From assembly GCA_002633005.1 (NCBI GenBank), contig NMRA01000006.1, forward strand, positions 670,537 to 722,682: a stretch of DNA of 52,146 nucleotides, read 5' to 3'. The translations under genes and the position numbers were made by a program. The stretch is from Phoronis australis (lineage: Eukaryota > Phoronida > Phoronidae). Below are positions 36,001 through 42,200 of the stretch, piece by piece; the stretch's first letter is position 1; each line of letters begins with the position of its first letter. The notes under the pieces were generated by a model. The model was not told where the DNA came from. It did not search any database and saw only the letters and a list, made by a program, of their open reading frames with translations.

Positions 36001-38814
36001 AAGGAGCATTAAGCATTTACAACATAAGCCAATACTAGCATACATATATTGTCTTAATCATATTACACACAAAAGTCTGCACAAAAAGTAGTTTAATTCC
36101 CAAGTTTTATTGCATGAGCCCACAGTCATTGAACTGTCTCATGAGGGTTGCCCACATGTTATTGTGACTTTCAGTTTTAGAAACAGAGTGTCCCTTGCTA
36201 CCGAGAAAAGATCATCACAGTGAAAACGTGCAAGCTGGGCTAATTGTCAACTTGTTCAACTTTTGAAACTTCAGATATAATACTGTTTACTCACAACACT
36301 TCCAACCCACAGCTGCCATTTTATCCCCACTGAAGTGTGTGTGTCACTCTATCGAACGATGGCCGATACCCCCACTGAAGTGTGTGTGTCACTCTATCGA
36401 ACGATGGCCGATACCCCCACTGAAGTGTGTGCGTCACTCTATCGAACGATGGCCGATACCCCCACTGAAGTGTGTTGTCACTCTATCGAACGATGGCCGA
36501 TACCCCCACTGAAGTGTGTGTGTCACTCTATCGAACGATGGCCGATACCCCCACTGAAGTGTGTGTGTCACTCTATCGAACGATGGCCAATACCCCCATG
36601 GAAACTGTCCATTGCAATTGTGCAGTTTACTGCTCAGATAATGATTCGGGTAACCATTTTAAATTCTGTTGATGATTTCAGCATCTGCTCAGCCAGGTAC
36701 CACATTGTCCGATGTCAACTTCATCAAAGCATCTTTTCTAGATTTTGGACAGATTTGCAAGGTCTACAGTTTCTTAAGATTCTTACTGCTTAGGTTATAT
36801 AGCAATCTTTTTGTTTAAAACTGTATTTCGCCTTGTTTAGTTGGATAAAATGAAAACTGAATTAGGCCCTTTACAATGATAAAATCCTATAGGACTCCAT
36901 TACCGACAAGAACATCAAAACCAAAAATTGCGAAATGAAACTGGTGCATGTATGCATTGCCTGAGAGTGAAGTTGCTGGCTCCATTCAGCATGAATTCAA
37001 AATTGGATGAGCATGGCAATGTTTTAAACCACACAGTAAAGGGCTTCAGTTAACAACTCAACACTGACAACCAAATAGCGACACAACTTTAAATGCCGTT
37101 TCCTGTTGCCCCCAAAAACACAGATAAGTGTCCCTCGGTGGCACTCATGACACACATCTAGGAATGTTGACAGTGAATGGCATTAAAAAGCAACGCAAAT
37201 CAAGCACATTTCACACGACTTGACCTAATTTGTACAGGAGAGGAACAAAGATGGACACGAATTTGAAACTTTTGAATGTTAATATCGAGCCTACGGTATT
37301 CCTACTGAACTTATTCCTATGATGTAATAGGCAATAATCACTTACTGGGGTTCCGAATTTTGAGAACCAGTTTGATGTCCACTATTCAGTGGAGAAAGCT
37401 GGTTCTCAACAAGGAGGGACTCCTGTAGGTGACTATTACATTCAGTTAAAGCTCTACATTGTTGCATAAGTAAGAATTAGTAAGTCTTCTTACATGCCAT
37501 ATGTTGGTCCCATCATGTGACCAACATCATGTGACCAATAGTTTTCTCTTAAGTAATAATTCTTCGTACAACCAGCCTTTTAGATCAAATGGTCAACAGG
37601 AAGGTGATGGTCTACGTTTTAATAAACATATTTACATACAAACAACTGTTTCGGTCAGAACATAAACCATCATCAGTGCTGACAGACAAAATCATAGGAG
37701 ATAACAGATATTAGAAGTCTATACAATACTGACAATGATTTTAAGGTTTAACCGAAATATTTGTATGTGTGTATTTATGCAACTAAATGTTAAACCATTC
37801 ATGATCACCGTCCAACAACAGATTTTCCATAGCAACGCTCCCTAGAGTAATAAAACTGTGAAAGTGACTTTCACTAAATCCCGACTGTGTTTTCTTCTTG
37901 AAAGTGGGAAATGTAAGGGACATGATGTTCTTTATCCATGGTCCGTCTGTATTTCAAGAGGCTTGCTTTTTCTGTGAACAACTGATACACCCCAACGCAC
38001 AGCAGCGGAAATTGTTGGGCATTATGATAGCAAGAAGGGTGTTAAAACACTCTTTACACCAGGAGGTTGAAACCTTTTATCCACACTACATGGGATCCGT
38101 AGGTGGTGCTGAGTGCCTGTCCACTAAGAACCTGACCGCCTTCAGTCAGGATACTGAATTTCCATATGGCTTGGCTATTTTGAAAATCAGCTATATTTTA
38201 CTTATATTGTATCAACCTGCCAATTTATTGTAACAGCAAACTTATCTACATTGCTGTATAACAATAGAAAGTAGTAATAGAAAACTTTGTTCAGTAAGCA
38301 AAACACTATGACACGATATTGCTGACCCAGCAGTAAGAACGTGTTCTTACCAAGCTGACCCATTATCAAATAACTGTCTGGTTTTCAATATTAGGGACCA
38401 ATGCACGGACTAATGCAATTTGGCCATATAAACAGGAAATGAACTGCTGAGGTCAGTGTGTTTATCTGCTGATGTTGAATCTCATGTTTCAAGCATGAGC
38501 ATCCGGGTGCAAAAGACAAACAATAATGTTATCATTCGATCCAATGATCAACCAATTGCGTTAGGGTCGGGGAGTGTTTTACTGCAGCTGTCATACGTCA
38601 GAACTGCCGGTCAGCTTGCCACTTACGTCGGTTCAAAAGCAACGGCACATCTTCATCATCATGGGAATGGCGGACTGAAAATATGAAAAAGGCAGTTAGT
38701 TTTTTAGAGGATATACGCACATCAATTTATTTGGAAATACCTGCAACACATCATAAGCTTACCCCGCAGTCTTTCTCTAAGGCTCCGGCCCCTAAACTGA
38801 ACGGGCCCGGCCAT
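5983..38814 (-). CDS. RICTOR: RICTOR, scaffold subunit of mTOR complex 2 (32 exons placed)
   Basis: Rictor defines mTORC2, which phosphorylates AKT and other AGC kinases. It is a cytosolic helical-repeat scaffold. The exons give about 1,581 residues (human 1,708). Residues 1-33 are the basic N-terminus (FRGRSLRERLR). About 34-355 is the N-terminal armadillo block (EVRAGCLRALRY, MRLLRKM, NHPRTR). About 356-640 is the middle block (MKKRGP-like LKKRGPVPCSLYL, LKWNWELIGAILK). About 690-980 is the second block (SSLDY, LLVTQLYD, LHLGDKGTM, YLPSHLYGQLV). Residues 973-1345 are a serine-rich disordered region. The rest is the C-terminal domain. The zinc ligands known from the human structure (H, C, C in HTx3CxxC and C in ICLYSE) are all present. 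Splice phases agree at 30 of 31 junctions; exon 26 ends in phase 2 but exon 27 needs phase 0, so a small exon or another donor is missing. Intron 20 has a GC donor. The start is ATG at 38814 in a good context (CAAAATGG). Confidence 0.97.
6085..7492. other. RICTOR intron 31, no further feature
   Basis: AT-rich intron of 1.4 kb. I see no exon, RNA gene or recognisable transposon. Just inside its 5' end, at 7456-7485, is a short tandem repeat of ATTGACTG-like units ending eight bases from the splice donor of exon 31. Confidence 0.6.
7493..7631 (-). CDS. RICTOR: RICTOR exon 31 (C-terminal domain)
   Basis: 139 bases, 46 residues after the split codon. KFPKAFQDICLYSEICHLL and then ARRFIQELFQD match the most conserved part of the Rictor C-terminus (human KYPQTFDDICLYSEVSHLL and CRRFIQELFQD). 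The cysteine in ICLYSE is one of the four zinc ligands of human Rictor as I remember the structure (C1651). Acceptor TTGTAG, donor GAG|GTGAGT. Confidence 0.97.
7785..8820 (+). repeat. Modular repeat with CTCF-like motifs, about 2.4 units of 437 bases
   Basis: A unit of about 437 bases starts at 7785, 8227 and 8662. Each unit consists of three sub-modules of 126-163 bases. Each sub-module opens with a CCACTAG(G/A)NGGC motif, followed by a stretch like CCAAATTTCATGAAAATCC, then GTTGAGG or GAGGGTTTAGG, and GATACAG. Motif positions are 7785, 7929, 8065, 8227, 8353, about 8503 (decayed) and 8662. There is no coding potential. The family recurs at 11300-12350, 20281-20660 (reversed) and 47750-47900. 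I do not recognise a named family. Confidence 0.85.
8961..9086. repeat. 18-base minisatellite, 7 copies
   Basis: The unit is TCTGCTTATGTCATTGAG, almost perfect in seven copies; the fourth lacks two bases. It lies in RICTOR intron 30, about 260 bases beyond the donor of exon 30. Degenerate copies of the exon 30 donor region lie between it and the exon (see findings). Confidence 0.95.
9347..9470 (-). CDS. RICTOR: RICTOR exon 30 (C-terminal domain)
   Basis: 124 bases. The peptide includes MLVRKEVLRFVVNLSSSVG, matching human ILLRKEVLRLVINLSSSVS. It is phase 1 in and phase 2 out. The acceptor is CCCAG and the donor TTGC|GTAAGT. Confidence 0.97.
10281..10421 (-). CDS. RICTOR: RICTOR exon 29
   Basis: 141 bases, phase 1 in and out. 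The peptide EDNGNFVNLDALSHDLPVV then SSRRPSDSQPPMVSSSLSDTG is a low-complexity linker. It has no clear human match and was accepted because phases and splice sites fit both neighbours and the codons read as protein. Confidence 0.85.
11300..12350 (+). repeat. Diverged copies of the CTCF-motif modular repeat
   Basis: The same sub-modules as at 7785-8820 recur, more decayed. Motif remnants are at about 11415, 11513, 11884, 12027 and 12296 (CACTAGGGGGTACAC), alternating with CAAATTTCATG and GAGTGGTTTGG blocks. They lie in the RICTOR intron between exons 28 and 29. Confidence 0.75.
13010..13147 (-). CDS. RICTOR: RICTOR exon 28 (zinc-binding segment)
   Basis: 138 bases, 45 residues, LSTYSDLMRSRSSSEEESV then FEFHTPMSCMGCYK. 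The spacing HTx3CxxC is the same as human EHTDDNCLYC, whose H and two C are zinc ligands in the mTORC2 structure as I recall it (H1515, C1520, C1523). Acceptor TTTTTCAG, donor GAAT|GTAAGT. Phase 1 in and out. Confidence 0.92.
13677..13740 (-). CDS. RICTOR: RICTOR exon 27 (probable)
   Basis: 64 bases between CACATAG and GTGATA. In the frame required by exon 28 it reads VQEGEDTRCYLPCEQKSRND. TRCYLPCE could match the human YIGLALPVD segment just before the C-terminal domain. It must start in phase 0, whereas exon 26 ends in phase 2, so the upstream connection is unresolved. Confidence 0.6.
14121..14240 (+). mobile_element. Possible transposon end CAGTGGCGGATC
   Basis: The local GC content jumps and the stretch opens with CAGTGGCGGATCTAC followed by G-rich sequence. 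Ends of this form are common in hAT-type non-autonomous elements of marine invertebrates. No matching opposite end was found. It sits in the RICTOR intron between exons 26 and 27. Confidence 0.35.
15209..16327 (-). CDS. RICTOR: RICTOR exon 26 (large serine-rich exon)
   Basis: 1,119 bases, 373 residues. It opens with TAFYSLGLIASTPQGARLL and GWESVLTNHHELWPVM, the end of the second helical block (human YVLGLIAKTKQG, KHLWPVV). The rest is disordered and serine-rich. RSDSFNTDSNTSGFISS matches human RSQSFNTDTTTSGISSM, and YTSVRDAHGLAVLKTLKRQR matches human YTSSRDAFGYATLKRLQQQR. RIRSIS fits the AGC-kinase motif RxRxxS and lies close to where vertebrate Rictor has its S6K site. Donor ATCAG|GTACGC in phase 2. 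If it is not spliced the frame closes after RYAL. Confidence 0.97.
16791..17004. repeat. Perfectly placed long hairpin: 96-base arms, 21-base loop
   Basis: The stretch 16791-16886 is repeated in reverse complement at 16908-17004 with few mismatches. Shared blocks are TATACAGCATTGATTAAACG, TCATTGTTGACAGTCTTTAT and CTCTACTCTCAACTGAAC. The loop is ATACTAGTTTCATTTTCTCTT. The direct repeat ATTCTTCTCTGC occurs on both sides, at about 16754 and 17005. It lies in RICTOR intron 25 and would be transcribed as one strong RNA hairpin. Confidence 0.95.
17350..17456 (-). CDS. RICTOR: RICTOR exon 25
   Basis: 107 bases, 35 residues. It begins GHIGSSFWGISLLREERVV and ends AVFSIR, matching human GNIGSSNWGLNLLQEENVI and VLSIRG. 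Phase 0 in, phase 2 out. Acceptor TTGTAG, donor GAGG|GTAGGT. Confidence 0.97.
17974..18154 (-). CDS. RICTOR: RICTOR exon 24
   Basis: 181 bases, 60 residues. RPRKAVYLPSHLYGQLVQHK and VKAALWAV match human RPHVYLPIHLYGQLVHHK and LKASLWAL. Phase 2 in, phase 0 out. Donor GTG|GTAGGT. Confidence 0.97.
18633..18739 (-). CDS. RICTOR: RICTOR exon 23
   Basis: 107 bases, 35 residues, TFNLKYVKIVEEMLYEALTT then YEKSYDGSYRRRTSN. It matches human NSKYVDLIEEQLNEALTTY and DGDNYVRRSN. Phase 0 in, phase 2 out. Acceptor GTCAG, donor AA|GTAAGC. Confidence 0.97.
19203..19670. repeat. 44-base minisatellite abutting the exon 22 splice donor, about 10-11 copies
   Basis: The unit on the plus strand is like ATACCTTATGGTGAAGTGAT plus GAGATGCACTATAACCACTAT. 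On the RICTOR sense strand every complete unit contains ATAAG|GTATATAGTG, the same ten-base junction as the real end of exon 22 (CATAAG|GTATATAGTGGG at 19671/19670). The array starts at the splice donor and runs about 470 bases into the intron. An N at 19552 and one shortened unit suggest the copy number is uncertain in the assembly. Confidence 0.97.
19671..19826 (-). CDS. RICTOR: RICTOR exon 22
   Basis: 156 bases, 52 residues, phase 0 in and out. ANLLSLIQMRPSFLHLGDKG and FLTDANYVSHELEKWHK match human ANLHALIQMKPALSHLGDKG and GYVAKQLEKWH. Its donor CATAAG|GTATAT is the first member of a long array of near-identical junctions in the intron. Confidence 0.97.
20281..20660 (-). repeat. Reversed copy of the CTCF-motif modular repeat
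   Basis: On the minus strand, motifs TGCCACTAGGAGGCGCC (20291-20307) and TTGCCGCTAGGAGGCACA (20431-20448) are 140 bases apart and separated by the same CAAATTTCATGAAAATCC-type blocks as in the other copies. It lies in the RICTOR intron between exons 21 and 22, in the opposite orientation to the 7785 and 11300 copies. Confidence 0.8.
20917..21081 (-). CDS. RICTOR: RICTOR exon 21
   Basis: 165 bases, 55 residues, phase 0 in and out. TARLYTAGFFRVLLRARVP, MELLVTQLYDQ and VIDEACEEE match human ACRLYATKHLRVLLRANVE, IELLVTQLHDK and ILDEACEDK. The donor GAG|GTGATT is weak. Confidence 0.96.
21565..21691 (-). CDS. RICTOR: RICTOR exon 20, with a GC splice donor
   Basis: 127 bases. LLDLVTITSHDCYVKLIVS, SSLDYTQSGLTRIILSKALT match human LKLTVSSLDYSRDGLARVIL and SKILT. 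It starts in phase 2 and ends in phase 0 at TCAGAG|GCAAGT. The next exon continues TARLYT exactly as in human (DACRLY), so the intron begins with GC, in the context AG|GCAAGT typical of real GC-AG introns. Confidence 0.96.
22150..22298 (-). CDS. RICTOR: RICTOR exon 19
   Basis: 149 bases, phase 0 in, phase 2 out, after a CTTGTAG acceptor. It begins VRQQRAPLDATFSVSKIMN, and TLAQDYFLFIGKFSSTQKGT then KLLEKAGLLQ matches human TLSQHYFLFIGTLSCHPHGV, KMLEKCSVFQ. The frame is not the longest open one here; it was chosen by phase and similarity. Confidence 0.95.
22855..23050 (-). CDS. RICTOR: RICTOR exon 18
   Basis: 196 bases, about 65 residues. FIRRLAFFFKPSNRLFSALE and YVGLLLIDFLLERDDSE match human FVRRLLYFYKPSSKLYANLD and VVGCQFTEFLLESEEDG. 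Phase 2 in, phase 0 out; donor GAG|GTGAGT. Confidence 0.97.
23520..23566 (-). CDS. RICTOR: RICTOR exon 17 (47 bases)
   Basis: A small exon reading WSDDSLKKMDDQNNLR, between TTTTATAG and GTATGT. It matches human WPNVNLRNYKDEQLHR, with the tryptophan following LIGAILK of the previous exon. Phase 0 in, phase 2 out. Confidence 0.93.
24082..24183 (-). CDS. RICTOR: RICTOR exon 16
   Basis: 102 bases, 34 residues, phase 0 in and out. ESNVLLTKENLKWNWELIGA matches human DSQVLQHKENLEWNWNLIGT. Donor AAG|GTAAAG. Confidence 0.97.
24912..25086 (-). CDS. RICTOR: RICTOR exon 15
   Basis: 175 bases, 58 residues. RAYKAVTFLDRLHTLKKRGP and SLYLEQIL match human SAALNCLKRFHEMKKRGPKP and SLHLDHII. Phase 2 in, phase 0 out; donor AAG|GTAAGT. 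Confidence 0.97.
25798..25810 (-). mobile_element. Solitary transposon end ATGTCGAGCCCTG
   Basis: Identical in 13 bases to the end at 194-206 and, inverted, to 51990-52002. It lies in RICTOR intron 14. No opposite end was found within the intron, so this is a truncated copy. Confidence 0.5.
26056..26156 (-). CDS. RICTOR: RICTOR exon 14
   Basis: 101 bases. SNRLLPSECRQTSQCLPSLI and AAATTPDRTAVER correspond to human ANTILPHSHSHHLHCLPTLM and NMAASFDIPKEKR. Phase 0 in, phase 2 out; donor GAGA|GTGAGT. Confidence 0.92.
27050..27130 (-). CDS. RICTOR: RICTOR exon 13
   Basis: 81 bases, 27 residues, phase 0 in and out. ALVQVIVTGDDHLCVRATIL and LGELLHL match human GLVEVITNSDDHISVRATIL and LGELLHM. Confidence 0.97.
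27636..27702 (-). CDS. RICTOR: RICTOR exon 12
   Basis: 67 bases, 22 residues, SNLVDNHMALLLLAFIHAGL, matching human PDLMDNYLALILSAFIRNGL. Phase 2 in, phase 0 out. Its first 26 bases and its acceptor are duplicated 65 bases upstream (27740-27785). Confidence 0.97.
27740..27785 (-). repeat. Duplicated 3' splice site and exon start of RICTOR exon 12
   Basis: The sequence at 27740-27785 repeats 27675-27720 with four changes, offset by 65 bases. On the RICTOR strand it contains GTATACTGTTTGTTGTAG followed by the start of exon 12 (GTCTAATCT in both). The copy lies upstream in the intron and would be a decoy acceptor; used alone it would need a donor that the copy lacks. Confidence 0.93.
28520..28610 (-). 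CDS. RICTOR: RICTOR exon 11
   Basis: 91 bases. SWKLFEGFVAEEGRAILPHI matches human SWRLSDGFVAAEAKTILPHR. Phase 1 in, phase 2 out, donor AAG|GTAAGT. Confidence 0.97.
29406..29493 (-). CDS. RICTOR: RICTOR exon 10
   Basis: 88 bases. QNVMDVLYEVFWLTIPKWTD and FSEALLSA match human RGLLEVLYDIFRLPLPVVTE and FIEALLSV. Phase 0 in, phase 1 out. Confidence 0.97.
29972..30054 (-). CDS. RICTOR: RICTOR exon 9
   Basis: 83 bases. MIRLCRSDGTGIHSLIGVLY matches human INLCKPGNSGIQSLIGVLC. Phase 1 in, phase 0 out, donor AGG|GTAAGT. Confidence 0.97.
31003..31205. repeat. 33-base minisatellite, about 6 copies
   Basis: The unit on the minus strand begins TGTACTATGGATGGTATCTT and ends CACTTATTTGTCA. Because 33 is a multiple of three, all frames stay open for long stretches and yield false ORFs with a repeated peptide such as SCTMDGIFTYL. 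The array begins about 50 bases after the donor of RICTOR exon 8 but does not contain the donor. Confidence 0.97.
31255..31322 (-). CDS. RICTOR: RICTOR exon 8
   Basis: 68 bases, DDEDYHYAACKMALVTVLRS followed by WP. It matches human REARFLASKMGIIATFRSWAG. Phase 2 in, phase 1 out, donor CCAG|GTATAA. Confidence 0.95.
31802..31872 (-). CDS. RICTOR: RICTOR exon 7
   Basis: 71 bases, QLLAPFTDDHFRHHPGNSEQ, matching human RILAPYTDFHYRHSPDTAEG. Phase 0 in, phase 2 out, donor GGG|GTATGT. Confidence 0.97.
32168..32340 (-). CDS. RICTOR: RICTOR exon 6
   Basis: 173 bases. AFYCPERVAERGGLSTLLHS and SLLASILYMLNHPRTRVLI match human ALQNPEVVALRGGLNTILKN and ALITTILHLLNHPKTRQYV. Phase 1 in, phase 0 out. Confidence 0.97.
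32815..33405. repeat. 60-base interrupted minisatellite made of the exon 5 end and donor, about 7 copies
   Basis: Seven copies of about 60 bases lie at about 32815-33030 and 33221-33405, separated by unrelated DNA at about 33045-33200. On the RICTOR strand each holds a version of GGGTGTCTATGGCCTGCCTC, AGTGAACTTG and then GTAAATTGAACT. The real exon 5 end is GTCTATGGCCTGCCTCAGTG, AACTTG|GTAAGT. So each unit contains over 30 bases of exon end plus its 5' splice site, followed by about 20 bases of intron. The copies differ from each other by several bases and are not recent. Confidence 0.95.
33406..33596 (-). CDS. RICTOR: RICTOR exon 5
   Basis: 191 bases. SNHIERIHAMRLLRKMILV and LLSIGNDGVEERDQLFRVSM match human SNEVERTQALRLVRKMITV and LIAVGNDGLQERDRMVRACI. 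Phase 2 in, phase 1 out. Its donor CTTG|GTAAGT is followed by an array of copies of the exon end. Confidence 0.97.
34124..34255 (-). CDS. RICTOR: RICTOR exon 4
   Basis: 132 bases. LRLGLLHAAKEVRAGCLRAL and RYVLRDPATLDVMIEL match human LRLALLNEAKEVRAAGLRAL and RYLIQDSSILQKVLKL. Phase 2 in and out, donor CCAG|GTAAGT. Confidence 0.97.
35126..35285 (-). CDS. RICTOR: RICTOR exon 3
   Basis: 160 bases. NVKDILTNVSRRQGISNSKK and LGNLNNFVKLCCKF match human NLREILQNVARLQGVSNMRK and LGHLNNFTKLLCDI. Phase 1 in, phase 2 out, donor GCTG|GTAAGA. Confidence 0.97.
35511..35771. mobile_element. MITE with perfect 24-base inner inverted repeats and TATTAATA modules
   Basis: The segment 35537-35560 (AAAAATTGAATTTCGGGCCT...) is exactly repeated in reverse complement at 35705-35728. 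With a few changes the repeat extends outward through TTAAAATGAC and ATTATTTAAAATGAC to about 35511 and 35771. The 144-base interior holds three modules CATATTAATACGG, or close to it, at about 35573, 35626 and 35682, and several GGCC or GGGCC palindromes. It lies in RICTOR intron 2. No reading frame. Confidence 0.9.
36326..36600. repeat. 45-base minisatellite, 6 copies
   Basis: The unit is CCCCCACTGAAGTGTGTGTG plus TCACTCTATCGAACGATGGCCGATA, nearly perfect; one copy lacks two bases. As 45 is a multiple of three it yields false repetitive ORFs. It lies in RICTOR intron 2. Confidence 0.97.
37595..37770 (+). mobile_element. Possible retroelement remnant
   Basis: The stretch CAACTGTTTCGGTCAGAACA followed by TAAACCATCATCAGTGCTGA resembles the conserved pieces often seen in GIY-YIG containing Penelope-like elements and their short derivatives (reverse reading: a GATGATGG ... 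GACCGAAAC arrangement). No protein similarity was recognised. Low confidence. Confidence 0.3.
38627..38674 (-). CDS. RICTOR: RICTOR exon 2
   Basis: 48 bases reading RHSHDDEDVPLLLNR between TTTTCAG and GTAAGT. It matches human RGRNDSGEENVPLDLTR. Phase 1 in and out. Confidence 0.93.
38763..38814 (-). CDS. RICTOR: RICTOR exon 1, coding part
   Basis: 52 bases, MAGPVQFRGRSLRERLR and one base of the next codon; human starts MAAIGRGRSLKNLRV. The ATG has A at -3 and G at +4. The donor is CGGG|GTAAGC. The 5' UTR boundary is not visible. Confidence 0.93.
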
Positions 38815-39058
38815 TTTGCAAATTGTGATTATGTCGTAAAGCAGTGTCGTTAAACGAGAATAATTTCATTTCGATAACTTTAACTTATGCACTAAAGAGT
38901 GTCTTTTCTGCTGCCAAAACATACTCTAGTCGTTTGTATGGTTTTAGGAGATACTTTATAAAGTTAATTTCAGAAAACGTTATGGAAACAAAGACGCTCT
39001 CTACGGTCTCTGATGGAAACCGAGAGCAAATGTTACGACATTCAGTAGAACAACAAAA
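38815..39058. promoter_or_regulatory. Shared (bidirectional) promoter of RICTOR and the DFPase-like gene
   Basis: Only 244 bases separate the two start codons, which point away from each other. There is no clear TATA box for either. Both start codons lie in the same YY1-like context, AAAATGGC. An ETS/GABP-type motif CCGGAAGTG is just inside the DFPase-like exon at 39074-39082. These motifs are typical of bidirectional housekeeping promoters in animals. Promoter activity is inferred from position. Confidence 0.7.
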
Positions 39059-39244
39059 ATGGCTTCCAAAAACCCGGAAGTGTCTGATTATTGTGCCGAA
39101 TTTACTAGAATAGCATCCGACTTGAAGGGTTTAGAAGGCGCTGCCTTTGACGGAAATGGTGACCTGTACGTTGCAGCAACGTCGGAAGAAGAAAGTGGGA
39201 AGCCTTGTGGCGAAATACTGAAGATCGACTTGCTCACTTGTGAG
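39059..39244 (+). CDS. DFPase-like exon 1
   Basis: 186 bases, 62 residues from the ATG (context AACAAAAATGG) to LLTCE, donor GAG|GTGGAC. It holds EFTRIASDLKGLEGAAFDGN, with the conserved glutamate, and SGKPCGEILKIDL. Confidence 0.92.
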
Positions 39245-42200
39245 GTGGACACGCCTTCTTCAGTTCTTGCAATCGTTGAACATTCACCAAATTTATTTCA
39301 CCCATTCTTCATACCTGTCGTAAACGACGTAAACCATGTGTCTTAAAAATGACATGTAATTGATTGCATTTTTGTCACATATGCAATCGAGATTTTTGGT
39401 ATTGCTGTTGCCAGTAGTTGCATATTCCAGTTTGCAGGCGTGCGTTCAGGCCTAATATGTACCTAGCGAAAATCCAGCCAAAGTCACGTGTTCACATTTT
39501 AAATACACGGCAATCATGATATCTCATGTAACCTCGTGAAGTTATAGCGTTACTGAATGGGATACAGGTTTGCTTCCTGGCCAAGTGCTCCCTGTTGGGA
39601 ATTGATTTGTCTGGGCAATTACTACAATAAAGTCCTGAAATAGTACAGAACCACTCTCATTCTGAGATACTTACGATCGCAGTCACAGCATGTGTCAAGT
39701 ACTTGTATTGCTTCTTTACATGCAAATGTTGCGTATCATATTTGTTTCAAGTTCTTATTCATCATTGTAATTTAGGGACGCTTTTGTTATTGCTGATAAC
39801 AAATATCAGGAGTGCTGGATATGCAATGTATTGTTCTTGCGTTTTGAGTTGCAATGCTGATAACAAATATCAGGAGTGCTGGATATGCAATGTATTGTTC
39901 TTGCGTTTTGAGTTGCAATGCTGATAACAAATATCAGGAGTGCTGGATATGCAATGTATTGTTCTTCCCTTGTTAATTCGTTTTGAAAAGTAAGCCATTC
40001 ATTCATTTTGCTATGCACTCTTGTAATAGTCAACATCAGTCACTGGTTACCTCCTTCTGTAACCTCTTGTCTCAAAATGGATCTCTGCTATTGCTTGCTG
40101 CAGCACTGTCCTACCGTATTACGTAGTTGAAGTTGATCGTCAGTATTTATGATTGCTCAGATTCTATGAGTGTAATCAGTAATGAGATGTGTAGAGTTAC
40201 TATTTAACTGCTACTTCTTGTTCTGTAGTCAGCTTGCAATTGTTTTTCCTTACTTTTTCTGAAAATTGACATTTCTCTTTTTTTGTGCATCATATTTCTG
40301 TCCGGTTCACTTGAAAGTTGCAGAGTATGATCATGGTTATGGTTACTAGTTGAAGATGAAAACTCCAGCTTCAAAATAAAGTAGACCGGGTGGAACAGAA
40401 TCAAGTTATTAAATGCAGTGCTTTCTTAATTGTTTTTAAGGTCTCCGTGTACTGTAAACCTAAACATGGGAAGGATAGCGGCCAGCCTTCCGGTTTACTG
40501 GTGGATAATAATGGTACAATGTGGTTAGCTGACATGAAGTTGGGACTTATGAAAGTACTTCAGAATGGCAAGTCTAAGCAGGTGTGTACCTTAAATAAGG
40601 ACAGGCGTACTACCTCCAAAGATGGGTAAATATCAGTTGTTGTAAAACCAGCTATAACTTGAAAAACTGGGAGAAGCTTGTTATTATTTAAAATCAGATC
40701 ATCTTCACAGTAGATGTTAGTAGATGGGAAAATTTCAAACTCCTTTGTAAGCTCTTCCATTGCCTGGTAGTCGTCAGGCGGAGATTCAAGGCAATAACCA
40801 AAGACTGGTCTGACAGTGGAGCATGTTTCATTCCCTCATTACAAGACAGTACAGAGGTGGTTTGAACAGGACTGGTGTATCTAGACTACCTGTGCTCCAC
40901 ATCTCCTATTCCAGGTCTGCATCTGTAGTGTGTAACAAATTCTGTTTGGTTTTTTGTAGGTAGCTAACCGTGACTTTGGTTGGAGCCCTATTCAAGGGTG
41001 TAAAGATATTTGTTGCGACAATGAAGGCCACCTGTGGATATCTGCTCCTGGAGGTCAGATAGCTCCTAACTACAAGGCGTTAACTATCAAGGTGAATCAT
41101 GCTGCATTGGTTACCATTTCTTATAAGGAAATCACTTCTTATAAGAAAATCTCTGATTGAAGAATAAAAAGTCCTCTCAACATTGATTTGATTTGGTTGA
41201 GATGATTGACCTGTGGGAAAAACCATGGTAAACTTCCATCTCTTTTATCCTGCACCCAAACAAAACTAAACTGCTTGGTCATATTATAGTTGGTGCTGTT
41301 TAGGTTGAAACAGGGTAGATAATTCAGAGTTGCCACTTGGCAATGATCATCCCAACATTAGGGCATTCTCCCGTTTAGTGACTTTAACAGACATGGAACA
41401 GTTGTGAATATGTGATAACATCTTGCTCCAGTCTTTTGTTTGGTATGACAACATGCAGCCGTGTCATCCACCCAACCTGTTGTTGTGCTTTGCAACCAAA
41501 CAAGTTGAACTCAACGAGAGAATGCCGTAATGAAGGAGGTACTCACATAGAAGAGGTTCATGGGACCTGCTTCTCAGAAGGGTGACCTTCACTGTCCAGT
41601 TTCTCTATTAAAGGGGTGCCTTTCTATCAACATTCCCTACAAAGGATTCACTTTAAGAGCTCAAAACTCTACAAAAGGTTCTCTTTTCCAACTACACTAA
41701 TCTGCGGAAGGAGTTTTAATTTTATCTGATTTTGAATCAATGGTGGCAAAAGATGTACTGTTTCAGGGTTAAGTTGAATCCAGTTGTCAAAAAATTCTTA
41801 TGAAGAGACAAAACCATTCCAAAAGGGCGAATTGTCATAAAGCTTCCCTACAAATGGGTTCTATTTTTTAGTTTACTCTTTACTCGGTATCCTAATTCTC
41901 TATGACGGACCTAGTATAGGTGACAACTCAAGCCAAAACCCAATTAAATCAATGAACTGAAGAGCAAGTTTCAATTACACCCATTCCATGCCAACACAAC
42001 AGACAACCATCTGGCTGGGCTGCCAACAGTCAACAAACATCGTTACAGTTATATGACATGAGGTGTCATAAAGGATTACTTAGGTGTCCAAGCATTCCAA
42101 ACAGATGGACTGAATTCACTGGGATATTTGTTCGCATTCAAACAAACTCCAACTGTCGGACGATCATTATCAGATGGTCAGTTTTTACCTGGACTGAGTT

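Noticed and set aside
36335-36793. 152-codon ORF with repeats of LYRTMADTPTEV
   Set aside because: It is an artefact of the 45-base minisatellite in RICTOR intron 2.
38456-38686. Plus-strand ORF MSIRVQKTNNNV
   Set aside because: It is the antisense of RICTOR exon 2 and flanking intron.
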